Origin: Actinomadura cremea
GTDB lineage: Bacteria; Actinomycetota; Actinomycetes; Streptosporangiales; Streptosporangiaceae
Direction: 5' to 3'
NCBI RefSeq assembly: GCF_014648495.1
Contig: NZ_BMRF01000018.1
Span: forward strand, 105,988 to 169,987
Length of the DNA stretch: 64,000 nucleotides
Shown: positions 17,269-26,657 of the stretch, piece after piece
Layout of the letters: every line of letters begins with the position of its first letter
Numbering within the stretch: the first letter of the stretch is position 1
Notes under the pieces: model-generated
The model's database searches: none
What the model saw: the letters and a program-made list of their open reading frames with translations, nothing else
What the model was told of the DNA's origin: nothing
Program-made: the position numbers and the translations under genes

Positions 17269-19344
17269 ATGACGCCGTATCCGCCCGCGCACCGCCAGGA
17301 CATCGTCGAGGAGATCCACGGACACCGGGTCGCCGACCCCTACCGCTGGCTCGAGGACGTCGACGACGACGACACCCGCGAGTGGCTCTCCGCCCAGGAC
17401 GAGCTGTTCCACAAGTCCGTCGACGACCTCCCCGGGCGGAACGGGCTGCGGCGGCGGCTGCGCGAGCTGCTCGGCGCCGGCAGCGTCGGCGCCCCGATCT
17501 GGCGCGGCGACCGGCGGTTCTTCACCCGGCGCACCGCCGACCAGGAGCACCCCGTCCTGTACACGGTGGGGCCGGACGGCGCCGAGCGCGTCCTCGTCGA
17601 CCCGATGGAGGTCGACCCGGCGGGCACCACCACGCTCGACGGCTGGCAGCCCGACAAGGAGGGCCGCCGCCTCGCCTACAAGATCTCCCAGGGCGGGGAC
17701 GAGGAGTCGCTGCTGTACGTGCTGGACGTCGAGTCGGGCGAGCGGATCGAGGGGCCGATCGACCGCGCCCGCTACTCGTCCGTCGCGTGGCTGCCCGGCG
17801 GCCAGTCCTACTACTACACGCGGCGCCTGCACGCCCGGGACGTCCCCGAGGGCGAGGAGCAGTACCACCGGCGCGTCTACCTGCACCGCGTCGGCACCGA
17901 GCCCGACACCGACGACGTGCTGATCTTCGGTGAGGGCCGCGACAAGACGAACTACTACGGCGTCGGGGTCAGCCGCGACGGCCGCTGGCTCACGATCTCG
18001 TCCTCGCAGGGCACCGCGCCCCGCAACGACCTGTGGATCGCCGATCTGGCCGCGTCCGCGCCCGAACGGCCGGAGCTGCGCGTCGTCCAGGAGGGCGTGG
18101 ACGCCGAGACGGGCCTGCACATCGGACGGGACGGGCGCGCGTACGTCTTCACCGACCGCGACGCCCCGCGCGGGCGGCTCTGCGTCGCCGATCCGGCGGA
18201 CCCGTCCCCCGGCACGTGGACGGACCTGATCCCCGAGGACCCGGAGGCCGTCCTCAGCGACTTCGCGATCCTCGACGGGATGGAACGTCCCAAGCTCCTG
18301 GTCGGCTGGACGCGGCACGCGATCAGCGAGATCACCGTGCACGACCTGGAGACCGGCGAACGGCTCGGCGACGTCCCCACGCCGGGCCTCGGCTCGATCG
18401 GCGGGATCGTCGAGCGGCCGGAGGGCGGCCACGAGGCGTGGTTCGGCTACACCGACAACGTCACGCCCTCCTCCGTCCTGCGCTACGACGCGAGCACCGG
18501 CGAGACGGCGACGTGGGCGACCGCGCCCGGGAGCGTCGAGGTGCCCGAGATCGAGGCCCGCCAGGTCGTCTACACCTCGCGGGACGGCACGGACGTGCGG
18601 ATGCTCGTGGTGTCCCGCCCGGACGCGTCGGGCCCGCGGCCCGCGATCCTGTACGGGTACGGCGGGTTCAACATCCCGCTCACCCCGGCGTACTCGGCGA
18701 GCATCCTCGCCTGGGTGGAGGCGGGCGGCGTCTACGCGATCGCGAACCTGCGCGGCGGCTCCGAGGAGGGCGAGGAGTGGCACCGCGCCGGCATGCGCGA
18801 GCACAAGCAGAACGTGTTCGACGACTTCCACGCCGCCGCCGAGAAGCTCGTCGCCGACGGTCTCACCACCTCCTCGCGGCTGGCGATCTCGGGCGGGTCG
18901 AACGGCGGGCTGCTCGTCGGGGCCGCGCTCACGCAGCGTCCGGACCTCTACCGGGCCGTGGTGTGCTCGGCGCCCCTCCTCGACATGGTCCGGTACGAGC
19001 GGTTCGGTCTCGGCCAGACCTGGAACGACGAGTACGGGACGGCCGACGATCCCGAGGAGTTCGGCTGGCTGCTCGGCTACTCTCCCTACCACCACGTCCA
19101 CCCCGGGACCGCCTACCCGGCGACGCTGTTCACCACGTTCGGCAGCGACACGCGCGTCGACCCGCTGCACGCCCGCAAGCTGTGCGCGGCGCTGCAGCAC
19201 GCGACCGCGTCCGACGCCCCGATCCTGCTGCGCAACGAGTCGGAGGTCGGGCACTCGGCCCGGTCGGTGTCCCGGTCGGTGGACCTGATGACCGACACCC
19301 TGTCCTTCATCGCGGCCTGGACGGGCCTGGCTCTGGACGAATGA
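17269..19344 (+). CDS. Prolyl oligopeptidase (S9A family)
   Basis: The protein has 691 residues: an N-terminal beta-propeller and a C-terminal alpha/beta hydrolase. The nucleophile lies in SGGSNGGLLVGAAL near 545, the Asp in FGSDTRVDP near 625 and the His in SEVGHSARS near 663. PAILYGYGGFNIPLTPAYS and NLRGGSEEGEEWH are classic prolyl oligopeptidase blocks. It cleaves short peptides after proline in the cytoplasm and has no signal peptide. The start is ATG at 17269 (MTPYPPAHRQDIVEEIHG). A TACAGT -10 element ends seven bases before it with no ribosome binding site, so the mRNA is probably leaderless. Confidence 0.94.
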   Translation: MTPYPPAHRQDIVEEIHGHRVADPYRWLEDVDDDDTREWLSAQDELFHKSVDDLPGRNGLRRRLRELLGAGSVGAPIWRGDRRFFTRRTADQEHPVLYTVGPDGAERVLVDPMEVDPAGTTTLDGWQPDKEGRRLAYKISQGGDEESLLYVLDVESGERIEGPIDRARYSSVAWLPGGQSYYYTRRLHARDVPEGEEQYHRRVYLHRVGTEPDTDDVLIFGEGRDKTNYYGVGVSRDGRWLTISSSQGTAPRNDLWIADLAASAPERPELRVVQEGVDAETGLHIGRDGRAYVFTDRDAPRGRLCVADPADPSPGTWTDLIPEDPEAVLSDFAILDGMERPKLLVGWTRHAISEITVHDLETGERLGDVPTPGLGSIGGIVERPEGGHEAWFGYTDNVTPSSVLRYDASTGETATWATAPGSVEVPEIEARQVVYTSRDGTDVRMLVVSRPDASGPRPAILYGYGGFNIPLTPAYSASILAWVEAGGVYAIANLRGGSEEGEEWHRAGMREHKQNVFDDFHAAAEKLVADGLTTSSRLAISGGSNGGLLVGAALTQRPDLYRAVVCSAPLLDMVRYERFGLGQTWNDEYGTADDPEEFGWLLGYSPYHHVHPGTAYPATLFTTFGSDTRVDPLHARKLCAALQHATASDAPILLRNESEVGHSARSVSRSVDLMTDTLSFIAAWTGLALDE

Positions 19345-19441
19345 TCCGAGCGGCGTCGGCACGACCACCGTGCACGACCGCGTCCTCGCCCCGCTCCACC
19401 CCGAGGAGCGGTGGAGCCGCCGCGCAGCGCCGCCGGCCACG

Positions 19442-19462
19442 CCCCGGATCGGGCATCCGGGG
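19442..19462 (+). terminator. Small hairpin between prolyl oligopeptidase and DUF488 genes
   Basis: CCCCGGAT pairs with ATCCGGGG across a five-base loop. It ends 24 bases before the preferred GTG of the next gene, so it could also belong to that gene's leader. Confidence 0.4.
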
Positions 19463-19486
19463 CGTGATCCGGGGAAGCACCCACGC

Positions 19487-20011
19487 GTGGAGCCCTTGCT
19501 GACCTTCGGACACGGCACGGCCGGGCGCGACGGGATCGTCCGGCTCCTGGACGGTGCCGGAGTGCGGTCGGTCGTGGACGTGCGGACCGCGCCGGGCAGC
19601 CGCCGCAACCCGGACGTGATGCGCGACGCCCTGCGGGAGTGGCTCCCGGCCGCGGGGATCGGCTACCGCTGGGAGCGGCGGCTCGGCGGCTTCCGCCGGG
19701 CCGCGGCCGGCTCGCCCGACACGTTCTGGCGCAACGACTCCTTCCGCGGCTACGCCGGGCACACCCGCGACCCCGGTTTCCTCGCCGCCGTGGACGAGCT
19801 GCTGGACGGCGCGGAGCGGGACCGGACGGCCGTGATGTGCAGCGAGTCGGTGTGGTGGCGGTGCCACCGGCGGCTCATCGCGGACTTCGCGGTGCTGGCC
19901 CGCGGCCGTCCGGTGCTGCACCTCGCCCACGACGGGCGCCTCACCGAGCACCCGCCCACATCGGGTGCGCGGTTGCGCGAGGACGGCCTGCTCGTCTACG
20001 ACGGCGAGTGA
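19487..20011 (+). CDS. DUF488 family protein
   Basis: The 174-residue protein shows the DUF488 pattern: LLTFGHGTAGRDGIVRLL, VVDVRTAPGSRRNP, WERRLGGFRR, AVMCSESVWWRCHRRLIADF and VLHL. The CSE...CHR block is the conserved putative active site; the family's reaction is not known. The GTG at 19487 fits the conserved start, with GGGGAAG upstream. A start at 19370 would place the hairpin inside the coding region and is less likely. Confidence 0.86.
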   Translation: MEPLLTFGHGTAGRDGIVRLLDGAGVRSVVDVRTAPGSRRNPDVMRDALREWLPAAGIGYRWERRLGGFRRAAAGSPDTFWRNDSFRGYAGHTRDPGFLAAVDELLDGAERDRTAVMCSESVWWRCHRRLIADFAVLARGRPVLHLAHDGRLTEHPPTSGARLREDGLLVYDGE

Positions 20012-20057
20012 TCCGCCGCAACCGGCGACGCGGGGAAGGCGACCGGCGCGGCGGTTC

Positions 20058-20663
20058 TCAGCGCAGCGGTTTCTCTATGTAGATGTTGACGATGCCGCCG
20101 ATCGTCTCCCGGCGCGTCTCCGTCCACCCGAAGCGGCGGTAGAGGGCGAGCGCGGGCTCCTGCAGTTCGGTGGTGTCGGCGCGCAGGATCCGGTAGCCGA
20201 GGTCGGCGGCGCGCTGTTCGAGGGCGGTGACCATGGCGGCGCCGTAGCCGCGGCGCTGCAGGACGGGCAGGACCCGCAGCCGCACCATCTCGACGGCGTC
20301 GAGCGCGGCGCCGCCGATCGAGAAGCCGCCGAAGGCGCGGGCGTGCCCGCCGGGGACGAGGTCGGCGCGGCGCAGGCCGCCCATGGCGACGATGCCGCCG
20401 TCGAGCTCGCCGACGAGGAACTCGCCGTCGTTGCGGAGGTAGATGTCCTCCATCCGGAAGAAGTCGTGGTCGTAGTAGACGCCGTCGCCGGGGCGCAGGC
20501 CCACCTGGGCGAGGCCCTCGCGGTGCAGCGCGAGGACGACGCCGTGGTCGGTCGCGCGGTAGCGGCGCAGGCGCAGCTCGCCGAACCGCCATTCGGGGGG
20601 CTCGGCCGCGACGCGGACGAGGGTGCGGGCGCCCTGCCAGCGGGCGCCTTCCGGGGTCGTCAT
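20058..20663 (-). CDS. GNAT family N-acetyltransferase
   Basis: The protein has 201 residues. The GNAT core runs from LRLRRYRATDHGVVLALH to the acetyl-CoA loop VLPVLQRRGYGAAMV (Q/RxxGxG/A) and the ALALYRRFGWTETRRE C-terminal motif. The conserved FFRMEDIYLRNDGEFLVGELDG segment resembles members acting on small molecules, but the substrate is unknown. It starts seven bases after the XRE-TPR regulator gene, so the two are probably co-transcribed. Confidence 0.88.
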   Translation of the reverse strand: MTTPEGARWQGARTLVRVAAEPPEWRFGELRLRRYRATDHGVVLALHREGLAQVGLRPGDGVYYDHDFFRMEDIYLRNDGEFLVGELDGGIVAMGGLRRADLVPGGHARAFGGFSIGGAALDAVEMVRLRVLPVLQRRGYGAAMVTALEQRAADLGYRILRADTTELQEPALALYRRFGWTETRRETIGGIVNIYIEKPLR

Positions 20664-20670
20664 GCCGGGG

Positions 20671-22329
20671 TCAGACCTGTTCGGCCGGGGGGACGGACGG
20701 GGTGTTCTGCGCGGGGCTCGTCACCCACGGGCCGGCGAGGGCCTCGTAGAAGTCCTGCAGGCCGGGGGCGTCGCCGCCGTGCTTGGCGGCGACGGCCGCG
20801 CCGATCTGCCGGGCGCGGTGGACGAGGATGTCGGAGCGGTGGTCGGTGGGCAGGTCGAGGATGGCCTCCCGGCCGGCGTCGAGCGCCGCCTCGGGTTCGC
20901 CGGCGTGCAGCCTGCAGTGGGCGCGGTCGAGCCGGACGAGCGTCCGGTCGACGCGGTCGGTGGGCTCGTACAGGGTGAGCGCGTGGCTCAGCACCTCGTC
21001 GCCGTGCTTGTGGTCGCCGAGGCTGGTGAAGGTGTCGCCCTCGTAGAACGCCATCTGCCGGTCGGTGAAGCCGAACACCAGGTCGCCGGTGTCGGTCTTG
21101 GACAGCTGGTCGAACACCGAGCGTCCGCGCACCAGGGCGCGGCGGGCGCTCGGCGCGGCGTCCCCGCGGCCGCGCATCGCCAGCATGCCGAGCGCGCGCG
21201 CCTCCACCGCGGGCGCCATGGCCGCCGCCACCCCGGGGGTGCGGCCGGCGAGGTCCTGCGCCTTGCGGGCGAGGTGGAGGGCCTCGCGCGGGTCGCCGTA
21301 GTACATCGGGACGAGCGACTCGCGGACCGTCACCCAGGCGCGCAGCTGCCGGTCGCCGGTCTCGTCGGCGGCGGTCCGGGCCGTCCGGAAGAACGAGCGG
21401 GCCAGCCGGTGGTCGCCCAGGTTGATCATGATGAGCCCGGACAGCCCGGACAGCTGCGCGGCGATCCGGCACAGCCGTTCCTGGAGCTCGACGGGCTGCC
21501 GCTGGTCGCACATGCGCCGGACCTCGCTGAAGTCCAGCAGCACGTCGCACAGCATCCGCAAGGACGGCGTCGCCTGGTACTGGCGGCCGTAGCCGTAGGT
21601 GGTCTCCTCCCACTGGTCGAGCATGGTCGGCGACACTGTCGCGCCGACGAGGGTGTCGTCCATCTTGCGGCGCAGGCTGTCGACCGATCCGAGGATCTGG
21701 CCGTCGAGCGTGACGCCCGCTCCCGCCAGCAGTTGCAGAAGGGTTCTGCGGAGCACGATGTCCTCCTCTCCCACATCAATGTTGAGGGGGCCGTCGGCGC
21801 GGTCGGGGCCCCGGAGGTCGTTGACGGCGGGCCAGGGAGCGTCCCCGGCTCTGGGCACGATCGCCCCGACGAGCGGACGTGGGTCGGGTTCCCGGACCGC
21901 CGACCGGGCGGGCACGCGCGGCGGGGGCGCCGCGGCGGACGCGCCCGGACGGGCGGCGTGGCCGCGGCCGCAGATGCAGGGACCCTGGTAGTCCAGCTCT
22001 TGGGGTTCCACCCGGTAGACGGCGCAGAGGTAGTGGAGGTACTCGGGGCCGGGCCGTTTGTAGCCGCTCTCGTAGGCCGACAGCAGCGTCTCCCCCAGCC
22101 GGGGCAGCGGCTTGCCGTCGATCTCGTACAGCGCCTTGACCTGGGCGACGATGTCGGACAGCGCGACCCCGTGGGCGAGCCGGTGCGCCTTGATCCGGCT
22201 CGTGCCGAACAGCGGTGCGCACTGCTCGTGGATGTCGCGCGCGATCTGCGCGGCGCCGCGCCCGCGGGCGAGGCCGTGCGCGCGGATCCGGCGCGCGACG
22301 TCCGTCTCTTTGCGGGGGGGTTCCGACAT
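20671..22329 (-). CDS. XRE-like transcriptional regulator with TPR region
   Basis: The protein has 552 residues. Residues 15-110 form an extended helix-turn-helix region: AAQIARDIHEQCAPLFGTSRIKAHRLAHG, then LPRLGETLLSAYESGYKRPGPEYLHYLCAVYRV. A flexible Pro/Ala-rich linker contains CICGRG. Residues 190-550 are helical repeats of the TPR type found in Streptomyces XRE regulators linked to development and secondary metabolism. The GNAT gene follows in the same direction. Two perfect palindromes (22422-22438 and 22617-22632) in the upstream gap are candidate self-regulatory sites. Confidence 0.85.
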   Translation of the reverse strand: MSEPPRKETDVARRIRAHGLARGRGAAQIARDIHEQCAPLFGTSRIKAHRLAHGVALSDIVAQVKALYEIDGKPLPRLGETLLSAYESGYKRPGPEYLHYLCAVYRVEPQELDYQGPCICGRGHAARPGASAAAPPPRVPARSAVREPDPRPLVGAIVPRAGDAPWPAVNDLRGPDRADGPLNIDVGEEDIVLRRTLLQLLAGAGVTLDGQILGSVDSLRRKMDDTLVGATVSPTMLDQWEETTYGYGRQYQATPSLRMLCDVLLDFSEVRRMCDQRQPVELQERLCRIAAQLSGLSGLIMINLGDHRLARSFFRTARTAADETGDRQLRAWVTVRESLVPMYYGDPREALHLARKAQDLAGRTPGVAAAMAPAVEARALGMLAMRGRGDAAPSARRALVRGRSVFDQLSKTDTGDLVFGFTDRQMAFYEGDTFTSLGDHKHGDEVLSHALTLYEPTDRVDRTLVRLDRAHCRLHAGEPEAALDAGREAILDLPTDHRSDILVHRARQIGAAVAAKHGGDAPGLQDFYEALAGPWVTSPAQNTPSVPPAEQV

Positions 22330-22421
22330 CGCCTCCGGCCTCCTTCACCGTCCTGCCGACACGTTCGTCACCCCGGGGAGAGGCGATCGTCCTGCCACAG
22401 CGACCGGTTACCAATTGGCCA

Positions 22422-22438
22422 CGAGAGATAATCTCTCG
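22422..22438. promoter_or_regulatory. Palindromic operator candidate CGAGAGAT-A-ATCTCTCG
   Basis: This is a perfect 17-bp inverted repeat with a one-base centre, 93 bases upstream of the XRE regulator start, within a locally AT-richer patch. The GAGA/TCTC arms recur in another palindrome 195 bases away and in one upstream of the second XRE gene at 48236. Confidence 0.5.
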
Positions 22439-22616
22439 CGCACGCAGCGTAACCCTGGGGACAGGGGCGGCCAAGCTTTTCCCGGCAAGAGGAGGGGCCT
22501 CGGGGTGATCCTCGCCACCCAGGGTAGAGATTCTTCCTCCGGCGGATGAGAACCTTCCCCCAGCGGGTGAAACCTCTGTACTTCGGCGTGCGCGCGCACC
22601 CTTGACCCGGCAGTGT

Positions 22617-22632
22617 GAGAATTGCAATTCTC
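22617..22632. promoter_or_regulatory. Palindromic operator candidate GAGAATTGCAATTCTC with promoter
   Basis: This perfect 16-bp palindrome lies just downstream of a TTGACC -35 element (22602-22607), overlapping the expected -10 position of a rightward promoter for the 127-residue gene. The gap 22330-22738 contains no other feature that I can support. Confidence 0.5.
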
Positions 22633-22738
22633 GCCGGGAGTAACGGACCGGATCCGCAGAGTCGATCAGCGACGGGGCGGTTCAGAGCGCGGCGCGGGGC
22701 CTCCCGCGGCGACGCGACGGAGGGGAAGGGGTGCGAAC

Positions 22739-23122
22739 GTGGTCAGCGACGAACGCGTCGGCTACCTGCAGGAGCTGGAGCGTGAGCTCGGCACGCGCGG
22801 GCTCGTCGCCCGCGTCGTCCGGACCCGCTCCGGGCCGGCGTTCCTGCGGGTGGTGAACCCGGAGGCCGCGAGCCTCGCCGAGGACGTCACGTGCGCGCCG
22901 GTCCCCGACGGCCGCGACCACTACTACTGGTGGTCCTGGGGCGAGCGGATGCTCCGCGTGGGCGATCCGGACGCCGCCGCCCGCAAGCTGGCGCACGTCC
23001 TGCAACCCCTGTCGCCGGACTGCGAGCCTCCCCTTCCACCCGTCCGCGAGCACCGGGAGCCGGCGGCGTGCGACCTCCGCGCGCCGGTGCCCGCGCGAGA
23101 GCGGCCGCCGAGCCGCTGCTGA
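22739..23122 (+). CDS. Hypothetical protein, 127 residues
   Basis: I do not recognise a family by name. The first 90 residues look folded, with VGYLQELERELGTRGLVARVV and RDHYYWWSWGERMLRVGDPDAAARKLAHVL; the aromatic YYWWSWG segment is distinctive. The last 40 residues are Pro/Arg/Glu-rich and probably disordered. The GTG at 22739 follows GGAGGGGAAGGGG. It is divergent from the XRE-TPR regulator and shares its palindrome-bearing promoter region, so it is a plausible target of that regulator. Confidence 0.75.
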   Translation: MVSDERVGYLQELERELGTRGLVARVVRTRSGPAFLRVVNPEAASLAEDVTCAPVPDGRDHYYWWSWGERMLRVGDPDAAARKLAHVLQPLSPDCEPPLPPVREHREPAACDLRAPVPARERPPSRC

Positions 23123-23352
23123 GACCGGGCGCGCCTCGCGGTGCCGCGGCCGGAACGGCGCGGTGGCCGCGGACCCGCGGGGCGCGTTCGCCAGGTCGGC
23201 CCTCCCCTGCCAGGACGTGATGCTTTCCCTGCCGTGACACTTGCGCGGCGGCGGGCGATCAGATCGTGACCGTCCCCTACGATCAAGATCGAGCCCGCCG
23301 CGCGTCCACGGCGAGGTGTCACGACACCCACACTGGCCGGGGAGGGTTCGTC

Positions 23353-24348
23353 ATGCCGGTCGCCTTCGCCGCACCCCCGTGGGCACAGCCGGGGTCGCCC
23401 GAGGCCGCGTGCAACGACCGGACGCCGTCCGCCGCGTGCCGCGTCGTCTGGAACGTCTCCCACAACCCCGACTTCACCCGCTTCTACTCGACGTGGCTCG
23501 ACGGCCCGCTCACCACGCTGTTCTGGGTCGTCGTCACGTTCGCCGTCGCGCTCGTCCTGCGGAACGTCACGAACCGGATGATCACGCGGGTGACGCTGCG
23601 CATGGCGGAGGGGACGATGTCGGAGCGGGCCCGGGAGCGGTCGCGGTCCGCGTTCGCCGGCAGCCCCGTCCTGCTCAACCGGCGCCGCTCCCAGCGCGCG
23701 CAGACGCTCGGGTCGGTGCTGCGCTCCATCGCGTCCGTCGTGATCATGGGGACGGCCGCGTTCAGCATCCTCGGCTCGCTCGGCCTCGACCTGACGCCCG
23801 TCCTCGCGAGCGCGAGCGTCATCGGCGTCGCGGTCGGGTTCGGCGCGCAGAACATCGTCAAGGACCTGCTCGCCGGGCTGTTCATGCTCCTGGAGGACCA
23901 GTACGGCGTCGGCGACGTCATCGACGTCGGCACCGCCAAGGGGACGGTCGAGGCGGTCACGCTGCGGGTCACCCGGATGCGCGACGTCAACGGGGTCGTC
24001 TGGTACGTGCCGAACGGCGAGATCAAGAAGGTCGGCAACGAGTCGCAGAACTGGGGCCGCGCCGTCCTGGACATCCCGGTCGAGATCCACGAGGACACCG
24101 ACAAGGTGAAGGCCCTGCTGAAGGGCGCCGCCGACGGGCTCGCCGCCGACGAGGCGTGGCGCGACCTCGTCCTGGAGGAGCCGGCGGTGTGGGGCGTGCA
24201 GGCGTTCGACGGGGACGCCGTGGTCATCCGCGTGGTGCTCAAGACCGCCCCCGGACGGCAGGGCGACATCGCCCGCGAGCTGCGCGAGCGCGTCAAGCGC
24301 TCCTTCGACGAGGCGGGCGTCGCCGTCGCCACCCCGGCGGCACCGTGA
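23353..24348 (+). CDS. mscS: Mechanosensitive ion channel, MscS family
   Basis: The protein has 331 residues. Membrane spans lie near residues 45-65, 117-137 and 140-165. The pore helix and the conserved [24 protein letters not shown] lie near 154-178. The beta-domain signature [29 protein letters not shown] and the [13 protein letters not shown] motif follow. It is an inner-membrane channel that opens on hypo-osmotic shock. The start at 23353 has GGAGGG seven bases upstream; a frame extension to 23266 has no such site. Confidence 0.92.
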   Translation: MPVAFAAPPWAQPGSPEAACNDRTPSAACRVVWNVSHNPDFTRFYSTWLDGPLTTLFWVVVTFAVALVLRNVTNRMITRVTLRMAEGTMSERARERSRSAFAGSPVLLNRRRSQRAQTLGSVLRSIASVVIMGTAAFSILGSLGLDLTPVLASASVIGVAVGFGAQNIVKDLLAGLFMLLEDQYGVGDVIDVGTAKGTVEAVTLRVTRMRDVNGVVWYVPNGEIKKVGNESQNWGRAVLDIPVEIHEDTDKVKALLKGAADGLAADEAWRDLVLEEPAVWGVQAFDGDAVVIRVVLKTAPGRQGDIARELRERVKRSFDEAGVAVATPAAP

Positions 24349-24421
24349 GCGAAGTCGCCGTGATCAAGGTGGGCGACGGGGCACCGGAGGCGGGGTTCTC
24401 TCGCATAGGGTGGGACGCGCT

Positions 24422-24805
24422 ATGACGGAAAAGGTGACCTTCTACGAGGCTGTCGGCGGCGAGGAGACCTTCCGCCGGCTGGTCCACCGCTTCTACCAGG
24501 GTGTGGCCGAGGACCCCGAACTGCGGGCCATGTACCCCGAGGAGGATCTCGGTCCGGCGGAGGAGCGGCTGCGGCTGTTCCTCATCCAGTACTGGGGCGG
24601 GCCGAACACCTACAGCGAGCGGCGCGGGCATCCACGGCTGCGGATGCGGCACGTGCCGTTCGTCATCGGCCTGGCCGAGCGGGACGCGTGGCTGCGGCAC
24701 ATGCGCGTCGCCGTGGACGAGCTCGAGCTGCCCCCGGAGCTGGAGAAGATGCTCTGGGACTACTTCGCGATGGCCGCGAACTCCATGATGAACGCCCCCA
24801 CATAA
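24422..24805 (+). CDS. glbO: Group II truncated haemoglobin (GlbO type)
   Basis: This 127-residue 2/2 globin has [23 protein letters not shown] (helices A-B), [36 protein letters not shown] with the proximal His in the RMRHVPF segment, and Trp in ERDAWLRHM, the group II signature residue at G8. GlbO proteins bind oxygen and interact with respiratory lipids or peroxide in actinobacteria. The ATG lacks a ribosome binding site, and TAGGGT lies 10 bases upstream, so the message may be nearly leaderless. Confidence 0.94.
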   Translation: MTEKVTFYEAVGGEETFRRLVHRFYQGVAEDPELRAMYPEEDLGPAEERLRLFLIQYWGGPNTYSERRGHPRLRMRHVPFVIGLAERDAWLRHMRVAVDELELPPELEKMLWDYFAMAANSMMNAPT

Positions 24806-24842
24806 CAGGACGGATCGCACGCGACGCTGCTCCCGCCGGGCT

Positions 24843-24872
24843 GGTGGCGGGCCACCGAGGCGGCCCGCCACC
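24843..24872. terminator. Bidirectional hairpin between glbO and the S37 peptidase gene
   Basis: An 11-bp stem, GGTGGCGGGCC with GGCCCGCCACC, closes an eight-base loop between two convergent genes. It sits six bases past the stop of the peptidase gene and 38 past glbO. Confidence 0.65.
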
Positions 24873-24878
24873 GGACGG

Positions 24879-26294
24879 CTAGAGCCGCGGCCGCTGCATC
24901 TGCAGCGGATCGTCGGCGGCCGGGCCGGACCGCAGCGTGCGCGGCTCGTCCTGGACGCCCGCCCAGCGCCGCACGTCCGACTCGGCGTCGGTCTTCTGCT
25001 CGGCGGGCAGCTCGGCGATCAGCCGGGCGCTGTGGTTCTGGCCGGGTGCCACGTACACGTCGGAGTCACGGGCACCGCGGCCCAGCCGGAACGGTTCGGC
25101 GCCCCACGGGTCGTTCTCGCCGTACACGAACAGCATGTGCTCGGCGTTCCCCCGCACCCAGCGGTCGATGTCGCGCATCGCGCGTCCGTGGTCGAACCGC
25201 ATCGGGATGTCGCGCGGGACGTACGTGCGCGGCTGGTAGCTCGACTCGTGCCGCAGCATCGGCCGCAGGTTCCGGAACTCCGGCTTGGGCCAGCCCAGCT
25301 GCGTCCCCGCCTGGTAGTAGTACGGGACGTACGGCTCGAGCCCCTGGTCGGTGTAGAACGACAGCCCCGACACGGTGTCGAGCGCCTCGTAGAGGACGTC
25401 GTCCGTCGCGGTCGCGGGCGGCAGGTCCGCGCAGTCGGACTCCAGGCTGTACTGCCAGAACGCCCACTCGAAGTCCATCACCGAGTTCTCGAACGCCCGG
25501 TCGGGCGTGCGCAGGATCTCGAACGTCCAGCCGTTCTCCCGCGCCGCCGCCCCGAACCGCTCGAGCATCGCCGGGCGCCGCTCGAGGAACTCCCGGGCGA
25601 GCGCCTTCACGTGCGCGTTGCACTCCGGGCTCCCGACCTGTTCGAAGAAGCGGTCGTAGGCCCGGTCGTCCCCGTTTCGCACGTCGTTCGGCGCCACGTA
25701 CACGACGCTGCCGTCCACGTCGTCCGGGTAGAACCGCTTGTGGTAGACGGCCGTCATGCCGCCCTTGCTGGCCCCCGTCGTGATCCACCGGCCCGTGTAG
25801 ATGCCGTCCAGGGCCTCGATGATGCGGTGCTGGTCCGTGGCGGCCTGCCAGATGGTGTCCTTGCGCCAGTCCGCGGGCTCCGGCCGCGACGGGGTGAAGT
25901 ACCGGTACTCCATCGAGATCTGGTTGCCGTCCACCAGTGCGGTGGGCTCGGCGGTGAACATGGACTCCGGCGTGTGGTAGCCGCTGGTGTAGAAGACCAT
26001 CGGCCGGTCGGCCGAGACGTGCTGGAGCATGATCCGCTGCTCGAACCACCGGCCCTGCGGCCGGCGGTGGTCGACGGGCTGCCGGTAGGTCAGCCAGAAC
26101 CACCGGTGGCCGGGGATCGTCGAGGGCTTCTCCGTCACCTCCATGCCCGGGATCGCGTCGAGCCGGGCGCCGATGTCGCCCTCCCGCGCCGTGACCGCCT
26201 GCGTCGTGGTCGCCGCCTGTGCCGCGGTGAGGCCCGTTCCGGCCATGCCCGCGGCGAGCAACAGCGCCACCGCCCCTTGTGAGACGCGCCGCAT
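24879..26294 (-). CDS. Secreted S37-type prolyl/tripeptidyl aminopeptidase
   Basis: The protein has 471 residues. The signal peptide runs MRRVSQGAVALLLAAGMAGT to an AQA cleavage site near residue 27. The mature part is an alpha/beta hydrolase of the Streptomyces PS-10 peptidase kind. Ser lies in ITTGASKGGMTAVYHKRFYP near 186, and FVYGENDPWG and GQNHSAR supply the Asp and His. HRWFWLTYRQPVDHRRPQGRWFEQRI is typical of the N-terminus. It probably removes short N-terminal peptides outside the cell. The ATG at 26294 has AAAGGG six bases upstream; a start ten codons earlier is weaker. A TAGTGT -10 element lies at 26335-26340. Confidence 0.9.
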   Translation of the reverse strand: MRRVSQGAVALLLAAGMAGTGLTAAQAATTTQAVTAREGDIGARLDAIPGMEVTEKPSTIPGHRWFWLTYRQPVDHRRPQGRWFEQRIMLQHVSADRPMVFYTSGYHTPESMFTAEPTALVDGNQISMEYRYFTPSRPEPADWRKDTIWQAATDQHRIIEALDGIYTGRWITTGASKGGMTAVYHKRFYPDDVDGSVVYVAPNDVRNGDDRAYDRFFEQVGSPECNAHVKALAREFLERRPAMLERFGAAARENGWTFEILRTPDRAFENSVMDFEWAFWQYSLESDCADLPPATATDDVLYEALDTVSGLSFYTDQGLEPYVPYYYQAGTQLGWPKPEFRNLRPMLRHESSYQPRTYVPRDIPMRFDHGRAMRDIDRWVRGNAEHMLFVYGENDPWGAEPFRLGRGARDSDVYVAPGQNHSARLIAELPAEQKTDAESDVRRWAGVQDEPRTLRSGPAADDPLQMQRPRL

Positions 26295-26657
26295 TGTGTC
26301 CCTTTCCACGTGGGTTCGCCACATTTGCGTCGCGACACTAGAGCGAAAACCCGGGCAAAAACGGATTCCTGCGCCGCTCGTTACTTATCCGTGATCACCC
26401 GGTGTCATGCGGACACCGGCCGAAGTTTCCCCGGAAGTGCGACCCGCAAAGGGACCATGATGATCAGAGGGCGCCGGTGCCGCCGTCACCGACTTCACCC
26501 GCGTACAGGTGCGGTGCACTTGGCGCGCGGCCGGGACGCGGTCCAGGGGCAGGCCCGAGCCGTCAGACACACCGGGCCGGCCGGCGGTCCGTGGGCGGGA
26601 GACGCCCGAACCGGCGGGCCCACGGGTCCGGTCGCGGTCCGGGGACATCGGAAGGGG
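26295..26657. other. Gene-free gap with promoter and a hairpin
   Basis: The right-hand 300 bases show no convincing gene. The left side holds the promoter of the S37 gene. An eight-pair inverted repeat at 26399-26419 (CCGGTGTC and GACACCGG, five-base loop) may be an operator or a hairpin. Frames across 26458-26657 are out-of-phase reads of GC-rich DNA. Confidence 0.5.
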
